Part shown: positions 51,663 to 60,321 of the stretch, in pieces | Position numbering within the stretch: position 1 is the stretch's first letter | Layout: the number at the start of each line of letters is the position of its first letter | Assembly: GCF_014697545.1 (NCBI RefSeq) | Contig: NZ_JACJSA010000022.1 | Span: forward strand, 1 to 64,000 | Reading direction: 5' to 3' | From: Oscillatoria sp. FACHB-1407 | GTDB taxonomy: Bacteria; Cyanobacteriota; Cyanobacteriia; Elainellales; Elainellaceae | DNA: 64,000 bases | Program-made: the position numbers and the translations under genes | The notes under the pieces: model-generated | Database searches by the model: none | What the model was told of the DNA's origin: nothing | Seen by the model: only the letters and a program-made list of their open reading frames with translations

Positions 51663-53099
51663 ATGACAGCATCAGTCAAATCCTTAGTCAATCAACCCTA
51701 TAAGTACGGCTTCGTCACAGACATTGAGTCAGAAACCATTCCTCGTGGACTCAGTGAAGACGTTATTCGCCTGATCTCTGCCAAGAAGAACGAGCCAGAG
51801 TTCATGTTGCAATTTCGGCTGCGAGCTTATCGCCATTGGCTCACAATGACTGAACCCCAATGGCAGGAAGTAACCTATCCTCAAATCGACTATCAAAACA
51901 TCGTCTACTACTCTGCACCGAAACAGCAGGAAAAGAAGAAGAGTTTGGAGGAAGTTGACCCAACTCTGTTAGAAACGTTTGAGAAGTTGGGCATTCCCCT
52001 ATCAGAGCAAAAACGCCTCTCCAATGTAGCGGTCGATGCCATTTTTGATAGTGTTTCGGTTGCCACCACCTTTAAAGAGAAGTTGGCAGAGCAAGGTGTC
52101 ATTTTCTGCTCCATCTCAGAAGCCCTCCAAAAGTATCCTGACCTGGTGGAGAAGTATTTGGGTAGCGTCGTGCCGATCGCCGACAACTATTATGCAGCTT
52201 TGAACTCAGCCGTGTTTAGCGATGGTTCTTTCGTCTATGTACCGAAGAACACGCGCTGCCCAATGGAGCTATCCACCTACTTCCGGATCAACAACGGCGA
52301 CTCCGGTCAGTTTGAGCGGACGCTGATTGTGGCAGAGGAAGGCAGCTCTGTCAGCTATTTAGAAGGTTGCACTGCCCCCATGTTTGACACCAACCAGCTT
52401 CATGCGGCGGTGGTGGAACTGGTCGCACTCGATAATGCTGAGATCAAGTACTCCACGGTGCAGAACTGGTACGCCGGAGACGAGAATGGCAAAGGCGGGA
52501 TTTACAACTTCGTTACCAAGCGTGGCTTGTGCCAGGGTGCAAACTCTAAGATTTCCTGGACTCAGGTTGAGACGGGTTCCGCCATCACTTGGAAGTATCC
52601 CAGTTGTGTGCTGGTAGGCGACAACTCCGTGGGCGAGTTCTACTCGGTTGCCCTGACCAACAACAAACAGCAAGCCGACACCGGAACCAAGATGGTTCAT
52701 ATCGGTAAAAACACCCGCAGCACAATCGTCTCCAAGGGGATCTCGGCGGGCAATTCCAAGAATAGCTATCGCGGCTTGGTCAAGATCGGTCCCAAGGCAG
52801 AAGGAGCACGCAACTACTCGCAGTGCGATTCGATGCTGATTGGTGATAATGCCGGGGCAAATACCTTCCCTTATATCCAGGTGCAGAACAACTCCGCCAA
52901 AGTAGAGCACGAAGCCTCGACCTCCAAGATTGGTGAAGACCAGTTGTTCTACTTCCAGCAACGGGGCATCTCGGCTGAAGACGCTGTCTCTATGATTATC
53001 AGCGGCTTCTGCAAGGATGTGTTTAACCAGTTGCCGATGGAGTTTGCGGTAGAAGCCGATCGCCTCTTAGCCCTAAAACTCGAAAACAGCGTGGGTTAA
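51663..53099 (+). CDS. sufB: Fe-S cluster assembly scaffold SufB
   Basis: 478 aa from ATG 51663 (the in-frame extension to 51645 is ignored). Family text is strong: [68 protein letters not shown] and the beta-helix SRGNTRST-like region ([23 protein letters not shown]), ending [23 protein letters not shown]. It forms the SufBC2D complex. The gap from ftrC is 168 bases. Confidence 0.96.
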   Translation: MTASVKSLVNQPYKYGFVTDIESETIPRGLSEDVIRLISAKKNEPEFMLQFRLRAYRHWLTMTEPQWQEVTYPQIDYQNIVYYSAPKQQEKKKSLEEVDPTLLETFEKLGIPLSEQKRLSNVAVDAIFDSVSVATTFKEKLAEQGVIFCSISEALQKYPDLVEKYLGSVVPIADNYYAALNSAVFSDGSFVYVPKNTRCPMELSTYFRINNGDSGQFERTLIVAEEGSSVSYLEGCTAPMFDTNQLHAAVVELVALDNAEIKYSTVQNWYAGDENGKGGIYNFVTKRGLCQGANSKISWTQVETGSAITWKYPSCVLVGDNSVGEFYSVALTNNKQQADTGTKMVHIGKNTRSTIVSKGISAGNSKNSYRGLVKIGPKAEGARNYSQCDSMLIGDNAGANTFPYIQVQNNSAKVEHEASTSKIGEDQLFYFQQRGISAEDAVSMIISGFCKDVFNQLPMEFAVEADRLLALKLENSVG

Positions 53100-53103
53100 G
53101 GCA

Positions 53104-53232
53104 ATGGTGCAAGGTTCAATCAACAAATACGCCACCTCCGATCAGTTTGACCTCCGCAACCAGAGCAATTCGCTCTACCCCGTTCTCCAAATTCTCAAGC
53201 GCATTGCTCAACTACAAGAGACAGACCTTTAA
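53104..53232 (+). CDS. Candidate 42-aa small ORF between sufB and sufC
   Basis: ATG 53104 to TAA 53230-53232 reads [20 protein letters not shown] and continues to [19 protein letters not shown]. It lies wholly in the 144-base sufB-sufC spacer, and its stop lies within the Shine-Dalgarno region of sufC (TAAGGAG), which would couple the two. It has an amphipathic-looking C-terminus. No family is recognised; it could be a leader-like or a chance frame. No Shine-Dalgarno of its own is obvious. Confidence 0.35.
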   Translation: MVQGSINKYATSDQFDLRNQSNSLYPVLQILKRIAQLQETDL

Positions 53233-53243
53233 GGAGTGAAGTA

Positions 53244-54032
53244 GTGATTGTTGAAAACAGCAAAACCGTTTTGTCGGTCAAAAATTTAACGGCTGAGGTG
53301 GATGGTACACCCATCCTTAAAGGGCTGAATCTGGAGATCAAAGCCGGAGAGATCCACGCCATTATGGGACCGAATGGTTCCGGCAAAAGCACCTTCTCGA
53401 AAGTTCTGGCAGGGCACCCTCAGTACACCGTGACTGGGGGTGAAGTGACCTATCTGGGTCAAGACCTGCTGGAAATGGAACCCCAAGACCGGGCGCGATC
53501 GGGCGTGTTTCTGGCATTTCAATACCCGTTGGAAATTCCCGGCGTCAGCAACCTTGACTTTTTGCGGGTGGCGTACAACTCCAAGCGCAAACACGAGGGA
53601 TTAGAAGAACTGGATGCCTTTGATTTTGATGATCTTGTGCGGCAAAAGCTGGATGTCGTCAAAATGAACCCTAATTTCCTCAATCGCAGTGTGAATGAGG
53701 GTTTTTCTGGGGGCGAGAAGAAGCGCAATGAAATTCTCCAGATGGCGTTGCTGGAACCGACTCTGGCGATTCTGGATGAAACAGATTCAGGGCTAGACAT
53801 TGACGCACTCAAAATTGTCGCCAGCGGAGTCAATCAACTTTCAACTCCTGACAACTCAATCTTGCTGATCACCCACTACCAACGCCTGCTCGACTACATC
53901 GTGCCTGATTACGTGCATGTGATGGAGGGCGGACGTATTCTCACCACGGGTGGCAAAGAGTTGGCATTGGAACTGGAAGCACGAGGTTATGACTGGGTGC
54001 GCGAAGAAGAAGCGGAGGCAGCCCTGTCATGA
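53244..54032 (+). CDS. sufC: Fe-S assembly ATPase SufC
   Basis: 262 aa, GTG start at 53244 with AAGGAG seven bases upstream. ABC ATPase motifs: Walker [10 protein letters not shown] (42-50), Q-loop FLAFQYP, signature FSGGEKKR, Walker [13 protein letters not shown], and switch His in [10 protein letters not shown]. It drives the SufBC2D scaffold. Its stop overlaps the sufD ATG (ATGA). Confidence 0.97.
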   Translation: MIVENSKTVLSVKNLTAEVDGTPILKGLNLEIKAGEIHAIMGPNGSGKSTFSKVLAGHPQYTVTGGEVTYLGQDLLEMEPQDRARSGVFLAFQYPLEIPGVSNLDFLRVAYNSKRKHEGLEELDAFDFDDLVRQKLDVVKMNPNFLNRSVNEGFSGGEKKRNEILQMALLEPTLAILDETDSGLDIDALKIVASGVNQLSTPDNSILLITHYQRLLDYIVPDYVHVMEGGRILTTGGKELALELEARGYDWVREEEAEAALS

Positions 54033-55354
54033 CGATTCAAACTTCCGGTGTTGCAACGGTTCAGCGAGGAGATGAGCGGGCTGCTTACCTACAGTCCCTT
54101 CTGGCTCTCCGTCCAACCATCAACAGCCCTTCGTTACAGCCAGAAACTCAACCCTGGTTGCAATCCCTGCGAGACAGTGCAGCCGCTAGAGTTCAGGAAC
54201 TGGCGATTCCCTCGACTCGTGATGAAGAGTGGCGGTTCACGGATCTGTCACCGTTGGTACAGACCTCTTTTCGGGTGGGCGATCGCTCACCCCACATTAC
54301 CGACATTGAAGCATTCAAACTGCCTGAAGCCGAGTGCCGCTTAGTCTTCATTGACGGCATTTTTGCCCCTGAGCTATCCACGCCCGTTGCTCAAGCTGGA
54401 ATGGTCGCTGGAAATCTAATCGGTGGTCAGTATACGCAGCCGCTACAACACTATCTAGGCAAACAGTCTGGCACAGAGGAAGTCTTCACAGCACTCAATA
54501 CAGCCAGTTTTCAGGATGGTGCGGTGATTTGGGTATCGAAAAATCAGAGCATTGAGCAACCCATCCACCTGCTCTTTATCTCCACAAGTCAGGCCGATTC
54601 CACTATCTCTCATCCGCGCTGTCTGGTCGTAGCTGAAGCCAACAGTCGCGCTACCGTGCTTGAAGAGTATGTCTCACTAGATCACGGCGGTTATTTCACC
54701 AATCCCGTGACGGAAATCTGGCTCGCCGAGAACGCTGAGGTAAACCATACTAGAGTTCAGAGGGACAATCAGGCTGCCTTTCACATTGGCAAAACGGCTG
54801 TTTCCCAGGCTCGTGACTCTCGTTATACCTGCAATGCAGTCAGTTTAGGTGGCAAGCTTTCACGTCACAATCTAGAGATTTACCAGACCGGAGAGCAGAC
54901 TTTCACCGCATTGAATGGGTTGACGATGATTCGGGGAGAACAGCTTTCTGACACCCACAGTGCGATCGCCCTGACAAAGCCCTATGGCAGCACCCGTCAA
55001 CTGCACAAATGTATCATCGATGACCGGGCACACGCTGTTTTTAACGGTAAGGTATTTGTACCCAAGGCAGCACAACTGACAGATGCCGGACAACTCAACC
55101 GCAACCTGTTGCTCTCTTCGAAAGCACGGGTAGACACTAAACCCCAGCTTGAGATCGTGGCAGATAACGTGAAATGTACTCACGGGGCAACGGTTGGTCA
55201 ACTGGATGCAGATGAGATCTTCTATCTACAAAGCCGAGGCATTGATGCCGACACTGCCCGCAACCTGCTGATTTATGCCTTTGCCTACGAAATTCTAGAG
55301 CAAATTCCGTCGAGTGCTCTCCAAAAAACTCTGGCTCAACTCATTTCCAATTAG
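54029..55354 (+). CDS. sufD: Fe-S assembly protein SufD
   Basis: 441 aa, start ATG 54029 overlapping suf[14 protein letters not shown], a long beta-helix with [19 protein letters not shown] and ETVHTHSAI-like text ([21 protein letters not shown]), and the end [33 protein letters not shown] are SufD signatures. It is the partner of SufB in the scaffold. Confidence 0.95.
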   Translation: MTIQTSGVATVQRGDERAAYLQSLLALRPTINSPSLQPETQPWLQSLRDSAAARVQELAIPSTRDEEWRFTDLSPLVQTSFRVGDRSPHITDIEAFKLPEAECRLVFIDGIFAPELSTPVAQAGMVAGNLIGGQYTQPLQHYLGKQSGTEEVFTALNTASFQDGAVIWVSKNQSIEQPIHLLFISTSQADSTISHPRCLVVAEANSRATVLEEYVSLDHGGYFTNPVTEIWLAENAEVNHTRVQRDNQAAFHIGKTAVSQARDSRYTCNAVSLGGKLSRHNLEIYQTGEQTFTALNGLTMIRGEQLSDTHSAIALTKPYGSTRQLHKCIIDDRAHAVFNGKVFVPKAAQLTDAGQLNRNLLLSSKARVDTKPQLEIVADNVKCTHGATVGQLDADEIFYLQSRGIDADTARNLLIYAFAYEILEQIPSSALQKTLAQLISN

Positions 55355-55409
55355 TAATAGTTTTGGTTGCTTCTTAATCGCCCTACGTTCTACCTCACCC
55401 CTTGCTCCT

Positions 55410-56672
55410 ATGACTCTCGCTCAAGAAAGAACCCTCGCTGCAAAAGTCCGTGCTGACTTCCCGATCCTGCACCAGGAGATTCATGGCAAACCGCTGATTT
55501 ATTTTGATAATGCGGCTTCCTCGCAGAAACCCAGAGCGGTGATTGAGGCGTTGCAGTACTACTATGAGCATGACAACGCGAACGTGCATCGGGGCGTTCA
55601 CACGCTGAGTTCACGCGCAACTGACGCTTATGAAGGGGCACGGGACAAAGTCGCTGCCTTTGTCAACGCTGCCTCTCGCAACGAGATTGTCTACACGCGC
55701 AACGCGTCTGAGGCGATTAATCTGGTTGCCTATGCCTGGGGTTCAACCAACCTGACTCCGGGGGATGAGATTATCCTGTCAGTGATGGAGCACCACAGCA
55801 ACCTGATTCCCTGGCAAATGCTGGCAGCCCGGACTGGAGCCGTGTTGAAGTTTGTTGAACTGACTGACACTCAAGAGTTTGACCTGGAGCATTTTAAGTC
55901 GTTGCTCTCTGACAAAACCAAGCTCGTTTCCGTGGTGCATGTGTCTAACACGCTGGGTTGCATTAACCCGGTCGAGGAGATCACGGCACTAGCCCATCAG
56001 TACGGCGCAAGAGTCTTGATTGATGCGTGTCAGAGCGTGCCCCACATGCCAGTTGACGTGCAGACGATCGATTGTGATTGGCTAGTGGCGTCGGGTCACA
56101 AGATGTGTGCTCCCACAGGCATTGGCTTCCTCTACGGAAAGTTGGATGTGTTGCGATCGATGCCTCCGTTTTTGGGTGGGGGTGAGATGATTGCCGATGT
56201 GTTCCTCGATCACTCGACCTATGCGGATCTGCCCCACAAGTTTGAGGCAGGTACTCCCGCCATTGCTGAGGCGATCGCCCTCGGTGCAGCAGTCGATTAC
56301 TTAGGCAGCATCGGCATGGATGCCATTCACGCTTACGAAGCTGAGCTAAACGCCTATCTCTGGCAACAACTGCTGCCGATTTCTGAACTGCGCTTGTTAG
56401 GCCCCAAACCCGATGCCAATGGCGAAGGTCGCGCTGCTCTTGCCTCCTTTACGGCCGGAACCGTTCATCCCCACGATCTCTCCACCATTCTGGATCAAGC
56501 CGGAATTGCGATTCGAGCAGGGCATCACTGCACTCAACCATTGCACCGCCATCTTGGGGCACAATCCACCGCCAGAGCCAGTTTGTATTTCTACAACACC
56601 CGCGAAGAGATCGATACCTTTATCGTGACCTTGAAAGAGGCGATCGATTTCTTTGGCAACATCTTCGGATAA
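55410..56672 (+). CDS. sufS: Cysteine desulfurase SufS
   Basis: 420 aa from ATG 55410; the in-frame extension into sufD is rejected. PLP-binding Lys231 in [11 protein letters not shown], active-site Cys374 in [11 protein letters not shown], and [19 protein letters not shown] near the start identify a class II (SufS-type) desulfurase, which removes sulfur from cysteine for cluster assembly. It is last in sufBCDS, 55 bases after sufD. Confidence 0.96.
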   Translation: MTLAQERTLAAKVRADFPILHQEIHGKPLIYFDNAASSQKPRAVIEALQYYYEHDNANVHRGVHTLSSRATDAYEGARDKVAAFVNAASRNEIVYTRNASEAINLVAYAWGSTNLTPGDEIILSVMEHHSNLIPWQMLAARTGAVLKFVELTDTQEFDLEHFKSLLSDKTKLVSVVHVSNTLGCINPVEEITALAHQYGARVLIDACQSVPHMPVDVQTIDCDWLVASGHKMCAPTGIGFLYGKLDVLRSMPPFLGGGEMIADVFLDHSTYADLPHKFEAGTPAIAEAIALGAAVDYLGSIGMDAIHAYEAELNAYLWQQLLPISELRLLGPKPDANGEGRAALASFTAGTVHPHDLSTILDQAGIAIRAGHHCTQPLHRHLGAQSTARASLYFYNTREEIDTFIVTLKEAIDFFGNIFG

Positions 56673-56717
56673 AAGACGTTGCAAAAATAAGTTTCTCGTT
56701 CCTAGATCCTGCTTGGA

Positions 56718-56751
56718 AACGCGGTCTGTATAACAACGCGGTCTGTATAAC
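56718..56751 (+). repeat. Perfect 17-bp tandem duplication after sufS
   Basis: AACGCGGTCTGTATAAC is present at 56718-56734 and 56735-56751. No coding role is seen. It lies in the 202-bp gap before the TspO-like gene. Confidence 0.85.
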
Positions 56752-56874
56752 ATTGTTTGCAGAGAGACTGATCTGGAGATTGATTCAAACCCCTGAGCAA
56801 TCTGCAAGGATTATTTTGGTTCCGTCCTCACTGCGGGTGGAATCACATATCATCCTGGCAGCTAAGGACAAGTC

Positions 56875-57351
56875 ATGATCAAATCTTGGATGGTCATTGG
56901 AGGAGTGGCGATCGCACTTGCCATTCTCAGTAATGTTTTCTTAAGACCAAAGGGGGTCAAGTGGTTTGCCCGTTTGCGGCGACCCCGTTGGTTAACGTTT
57001 GAGAAACTCATCCCCATTATTTGGACAATTGTGTTTACCTGTGCTGCCTGGTCAGCCTATCTCGTTTGGGAACGAGAACCCGGCACACCCAAAACCTGGT
57101 TCATGATGGGACTTTACATCTTGTTAGAAGTTGTAACGCTTTCCTACAATACGGTGATGCTTGCGTTGCGGAGTCTCAAAGTTGGTGTAATCATTGGCGG
57201 TGCGGGTGCTATCTTGGCACTATTGCTCGCTGCAACAGTTTTGCCACTGTCTGGGTTAGCGGCTGCACTCTTAATCCCCTATCTGTTGTGGAGTCCGATT
57301 GGCACTTACACCACCTGGGAAATGATGCATCTCAATCCAGCCGATGTCTAA
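56875..57351 (+). CDS. TspO/MBR-like membrane protein
   Basis: 158 aa with five likely helices. LRRPRWLTFEKLIPIIWTIVFTCAAWSAYLVWE and LIPYLLWSPIGTYTTWEMMHLNP follow the TspO/MBR family (tryptophan-rich sensory protein), including the Arg-Pro and Trp residues in the first loop and the PYLLW motif. TspO proteins bind porphyrins and respond to stress; the ligand here is not known. The ATG at 56875 is the first start. Confidence 0.85.
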   Translation: MIKSWMVIGGVAIALAILSNVFLRPKGVKWFARLRRPRWLTFEKLIPIIWTIVFTCAAWSAYLVWEREPGTPKTWFMMGLYILLEVVTLSYNTVMLALRSLKVGVIIGGAGAILALLLAATVLPLSGLAAALLIPYLLWSPIGTYTTWEMMHLNPADV

Positions 57352-57397
57352 CTGCCCTGGATCAGCAGAGCAACGTAATCACTGTAGGAGAATGTGA

Positions 57398-57844
57398 ATG
57401 CCTTCTTTTCGTAAGCGTGGGATCGTTATCTCGATGCTTGCTGCCGTAAGTGTTTTAGCAGCAAGTTGTGGTGAAAGTAAAGTTTCCCAATGCAACAAAC
57501 TCATTGAGGTCGCTAATAAGGCAGTATCAGATGTTCAAGCCATCACGACGAGTGCCAATCCTCAAGATGTGAATGCAATGACCCAAATTGCGGAAACCGC
57601 AGATCAAGCCAGGGCATCTATGGAAGCTTTGGAGTTATCTGATGAGTCACTCCAAGCCTTTAAGCAACGGTTTGTAACGATGTATGCCGATACGAGCAAA
57701 GCAACCCGTGACCTGGTCACGGCGGTCAATGCAAACAATAGCCAGGGTGCAGAAGCGGCATACACTGCTCTACAGACAGCAACTGACCAGGAGACCCCAT
57801 TGGTGAATGAGGTCAATACTTATTGTGGTGGCACAGCTCAATAG
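57398..57844 (+). CDS. Small putative lipoprotein
   Basis: 148 aa, AGGAG eight bases before ATG 57398. The signal ISMLAAVSVLAASC ends in a lipobox with Cys24, so it is likely a lipoprotein. The mature part is helical (SKVSQCNKLIEVANKAVSDVQAI, DEETPLVNEVNTYC in part) with paired cysteines (SQCNK and TYCGG) that could form a disulfide. The family is not recognised. Confidence 0.75.
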   Translation: MPSFRKRGIVISMLAAVSVLAASCGESKVSQCNKLIEVANKAVSDVQAITTSANPQDVNAMTQIAETADQARASMEALELSDESLQAFKQRFVTMYADTSKATRDLVTAVNANNSQGAEAAYTALQTATDQETPLVNEVNTYCGGTAQ

Positions 57845-57849
57845 AGCCT

Positions 57850-57935
57850 GTGCTGCTTTGAGGAATAGAGGGATAGAGGAGTAAAGGAGTAAGGTGGAGT
57901 GTATTATTTTCTCTTCCATCCCTACGCTTCACTCT
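57850..57935. repeat. GAGGAGTAAAG-type short repeats between convergent genes
   Basis: GGAATAGAGGGATAGAGGAG, AGTAAAGGAGTAAGG and their CT-rich counterpart CTCTCTATTCCCC form low-complexity heptamer repeats. They may also pair to form a bidirectional terminator. Confidence 0.55.
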
Positions 57936-58421
57936 CTATTCCCCTTTTCCTGGTTCCTCTTGCCGACTGTCATCAGGAGGCAATTCGACGATCTCAAACC
58001 AGTATTGCCCGATCGCTTTCATCACGTTAACGAGCGACTCAAAAGTCACAGGCTTTGTAATATACGAGCTAGCTCCCAGATTGTAGCTGCGGTATATATC
58101 CTCTTCAGTTTTGGACGTGGTTAATACAACAATTGGAATGTGACGTAACTCTGGAGATGCTTTAATTTCTCTCAATGCTTCGCGTCCATCTTTGCGCGGC
58201 ATATTCAGATCGAGCAAAATCAGCCCAGGTCGTGGAGCACTTCCAGCTTGAGCATAGCGACCCTGCTGATACAGATATTCCATCAATTCTTCACCATCGG
58301 CAACGAATTGTAAGTCGTTCATCAAGCGACATTCTGCTAATGCCTCGCTTGCCAACATGCGATCGTCTTCGTCATCATCTGCCATCAAGATTGTGATGGA
58401 TCGATGCGGTTTATGTGCCAC
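57936..58421 (-). CDS. Single-domain response regulator (Rcp1-like)
   Basis: 161 aa, GTG start at 58421 with GAGG seven bases upstream. The receiver has acidic triad ADDDEDD, phosphoacceptor in LILLDLNMPRKDG, VVLTTSK and YITKPV, with an insertion typical of Rcp1-type regulators that pair with phytochrome-like kinases. It lacks an output domain. It lies four bases after the PAS kinase gene and ends the three-gene operon. Confidence 0.9.
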   Translation of the reverse strand: MAHKPHRSITILMADDDEDDRMLASEALAECRLMNDLQFVADGEELMEYLYQQGRYAQAGSAPRPGLILLDLNMPRKDGREALREIKASPELRHIPIVVLTTSKTEEDIYRSYNLGASSYITKPVTFESLVNVMKAIGQYWFEIVELPPDDSRQEEPGKGE

Positions 58422-58425
58422 GAAT

Positions 58426-60321
58426 TCACCTCACATTGCTTACAGGTAAGGTCACCACAAATGTGGCTCCCTGTCCGGGAGTACTGTGGGCTTGAATTTG
58501 CCCTCCATGTCGTTCAACGATCCTACGGCAAATGGCTAACCCAACCCCGGTGCCTTCATATTCACTATGGCTATGAAGCCGTTGAAAAACGGTGAAGATG
58601 CGATCGAGATATTTTTCATCAAAGCCAATGCCATTGTCTGACACGGTAATTTGGCACTGCTTATGGGTGCTCTGAGAAACCGCTGAATTTGAGTCTGTGG
58701 AAAGGATTTGAGCGTTGATTTGGACTATGGGAGGAGCTTGACTGTGGAATTTGAGAGCATTGCTGATCAAGTTTTGGAACAGTTGTCGCATTTGCAATGG
58801 ATCAGCATCAACGGTTGGCAAATCTCCGACGTTGACCTGTGCCCCTACCTGTTGAATTTGAATTTCCAGGTCTGACAAGACATCTTGCACCGTTATTGTC
58901 AGATTTACGGGCACGAATGGTTGTGCCTTGGTGGTAACGCGAGAAAACATGAGTAGGTCGTTAATCAGCGTTTGCATCCGGTTTGCTGCATTTTGCATCC
59001 GTTGCAGGTAATCCTGTCCTTCATGGGTCAGAACCTCGGCGTATTTGGCTTTGAGGCGATCGCCAAATGCCTGAATCTTGCGGAGTGGTTCCTGCAAATC
59101 ATGGGACGCCACAGAGGCAAAATCCTGCAATTCGCGATTGCTGACTTCCAGGCGCAGAGCCACTTGTCTGAGTTCTAGTTCAATCCGTTTGCGATCGCTA
59201 ATGTTGATACTGGTGCCAATCAAGCGGTAAATGCGGTTTTGCTCGTTGTACAACGGGGTCAATTTCGTGATCCACCAGGTGTCTACCCCTTCAAAAGGGA
59301 GGCATTCCTCATAGGTGATAGGTTTGCCAACGGTAACGCACTCTTGATATCGCTGTCGAACGGCGATCGCTGCCGCTGGGGGCAACACATCTTCTGGTGT
59401 TTTACCCAACAGTTGTTCCAGGGCAATTCCAGTGAGTTGGGCATGGGTAGGATTAATGCCTGCAAATCGAAAATCTCCCGTTTCGAGCACATCCACCACA
59501 AAGATGGAACCTGCAATGCCCTCGTAAATGCTCCGCAAAAATTCCTCACTCTGACGCAAAGCAGCTTCCGTCCTGCGTCGGTCGGTCACGTCTTCTGCCA
59601 GAGATGCAATGCCGATGATTTCACCATCCTCCGCCATCAACAGCGTGTTGTACCACTGACAAATGATAGTTTTTCCTTCTTTGGTGACATTGGGGTTGGT
59701 GTTGCGACTCCCACCCAACTGCCGCAGTAACTGTTGCCAGACCCGTTCCAGGTCATGGTGTGCATTCAGTGGCACGATTAAATCAAGAACAGGTTGCCCG
59801 ATCGCCTCTTGTCGGCTGTAGCCAAAGATCCGCTCAGCGGCTGGGTTCCACTCAACAATGGTGCCGCGTCCATTACACTCAATAAACGCCAGAGGAGTCT
59901 GTTGAACGTGAAACGAGAGCCGCTGTTCTGACTGGCGCAATTGTTCTTCCGCCCGGACGCGATCGCTGACATCCTCAAACATCACCCCCAACCGCTGCTG
60001 CGACATGGGAAAGGCTCTGACGGAGTAAATGCGCTCAACTCGGTGGCGATCGCGATAGCGCAACTCTCCCAGATCACGAGATACACCTGAGCGAACCACC
60101 TCCGCATAGACTTCTGGCATCTCAATTTTGAGGAATGCTGGAAATGGGTCATATCCTTGTTGCAACTCTTCTTGCCGGGGAAGTCCCAAAATTTCTCTTG
60201 CTAAAGCGTTGATAGCAAGCAGTTGAAATGTAGCTGCATCATCAGGATGATCTAAGTGCCAAACGACCAACCCGACTGGCATCTGTTCAACCAAATCCGC
60301 ATAGAGTTGAGAATCACTCAT
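58426..60321 (-). CDS. Multi-PAS histidine kinase (phytochrome-type HisKA)
   Basis: 631 aa, soluble. Three PAS domains are at about 1-125, 130-260 and 265-385 (LGLPRQEELQQG, FIECNGRGTIVEWNPAAERIFGYSRQEAIG, FRFAGINPTHAQLTGIALEQLLG). HisKA has His407 in ASHDLQEPLRKIQ, the type used by phytochrome-like kinases, and HATPase has FQNLISNALKFH and GTGVGLAICRRI. The cognate partner is probably the adjacent Rcp1-like regulator. It overlaps the upstream gene (ATGA). Confidence 0.92.
   Translation of the reverse strand: MSDSQLYADLVEQMPVGLVVWHLDHPDDAATFQLLAINALAREILGLPRQEELQQGYDPFPAFLKIEMPEVYAEVVRSGVSRDLGELRYRDRHRVERIYSVRAFPMSQQRLGVMFEDVSDRVRAEEQLRQSEQRLSFHVQQTPLAFIECNGRGTIVEWNPAAERIFGYSRQEAIGQPVLDLIVPLNAHHDLERVWQQLLRQLGGSRNTNPNVTKEGKTIICQWYNTLLMAEDGEIIGIASLAEDVTDRRRTEAALRQSEEFLRSIYEGIAGSIFVVDVLETGDFRFAGINPTHAQLTGIALEQLLGKTPEDVLPPAAAIAVRQRYQECVTVGKPITYEECLPFEGVDTWWITKLTPLYNEQNRIYRLIGTSINISDRKRIELELRQVALRLEVSNRELQDFASVASHDLQEPLRKIQAFGDRLKAKYAEVLTHEGQDYLQRMQNAANRMQTLINDLLMFSRVTTKAQPFVPVNLTITVQDVLSDLEIQIQQVGAQVNVGDLPTVDADPLQMRQLFQNLISNALKFHSQAPPIVQINAQILSTDSNSAVSQSTHKQCQITVSDNGIGFDEKYLDRIFTVFQRLHSHSEYEGTGVGLAICRRIVERHGGQIQAHSTPGQGATFVVTLPVSNVR

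Noticed and set aside
52359-52961. 200-codon antisense frame opposite sufB
   Set aside because: sufB is certain; the frame shows no family resemblance.
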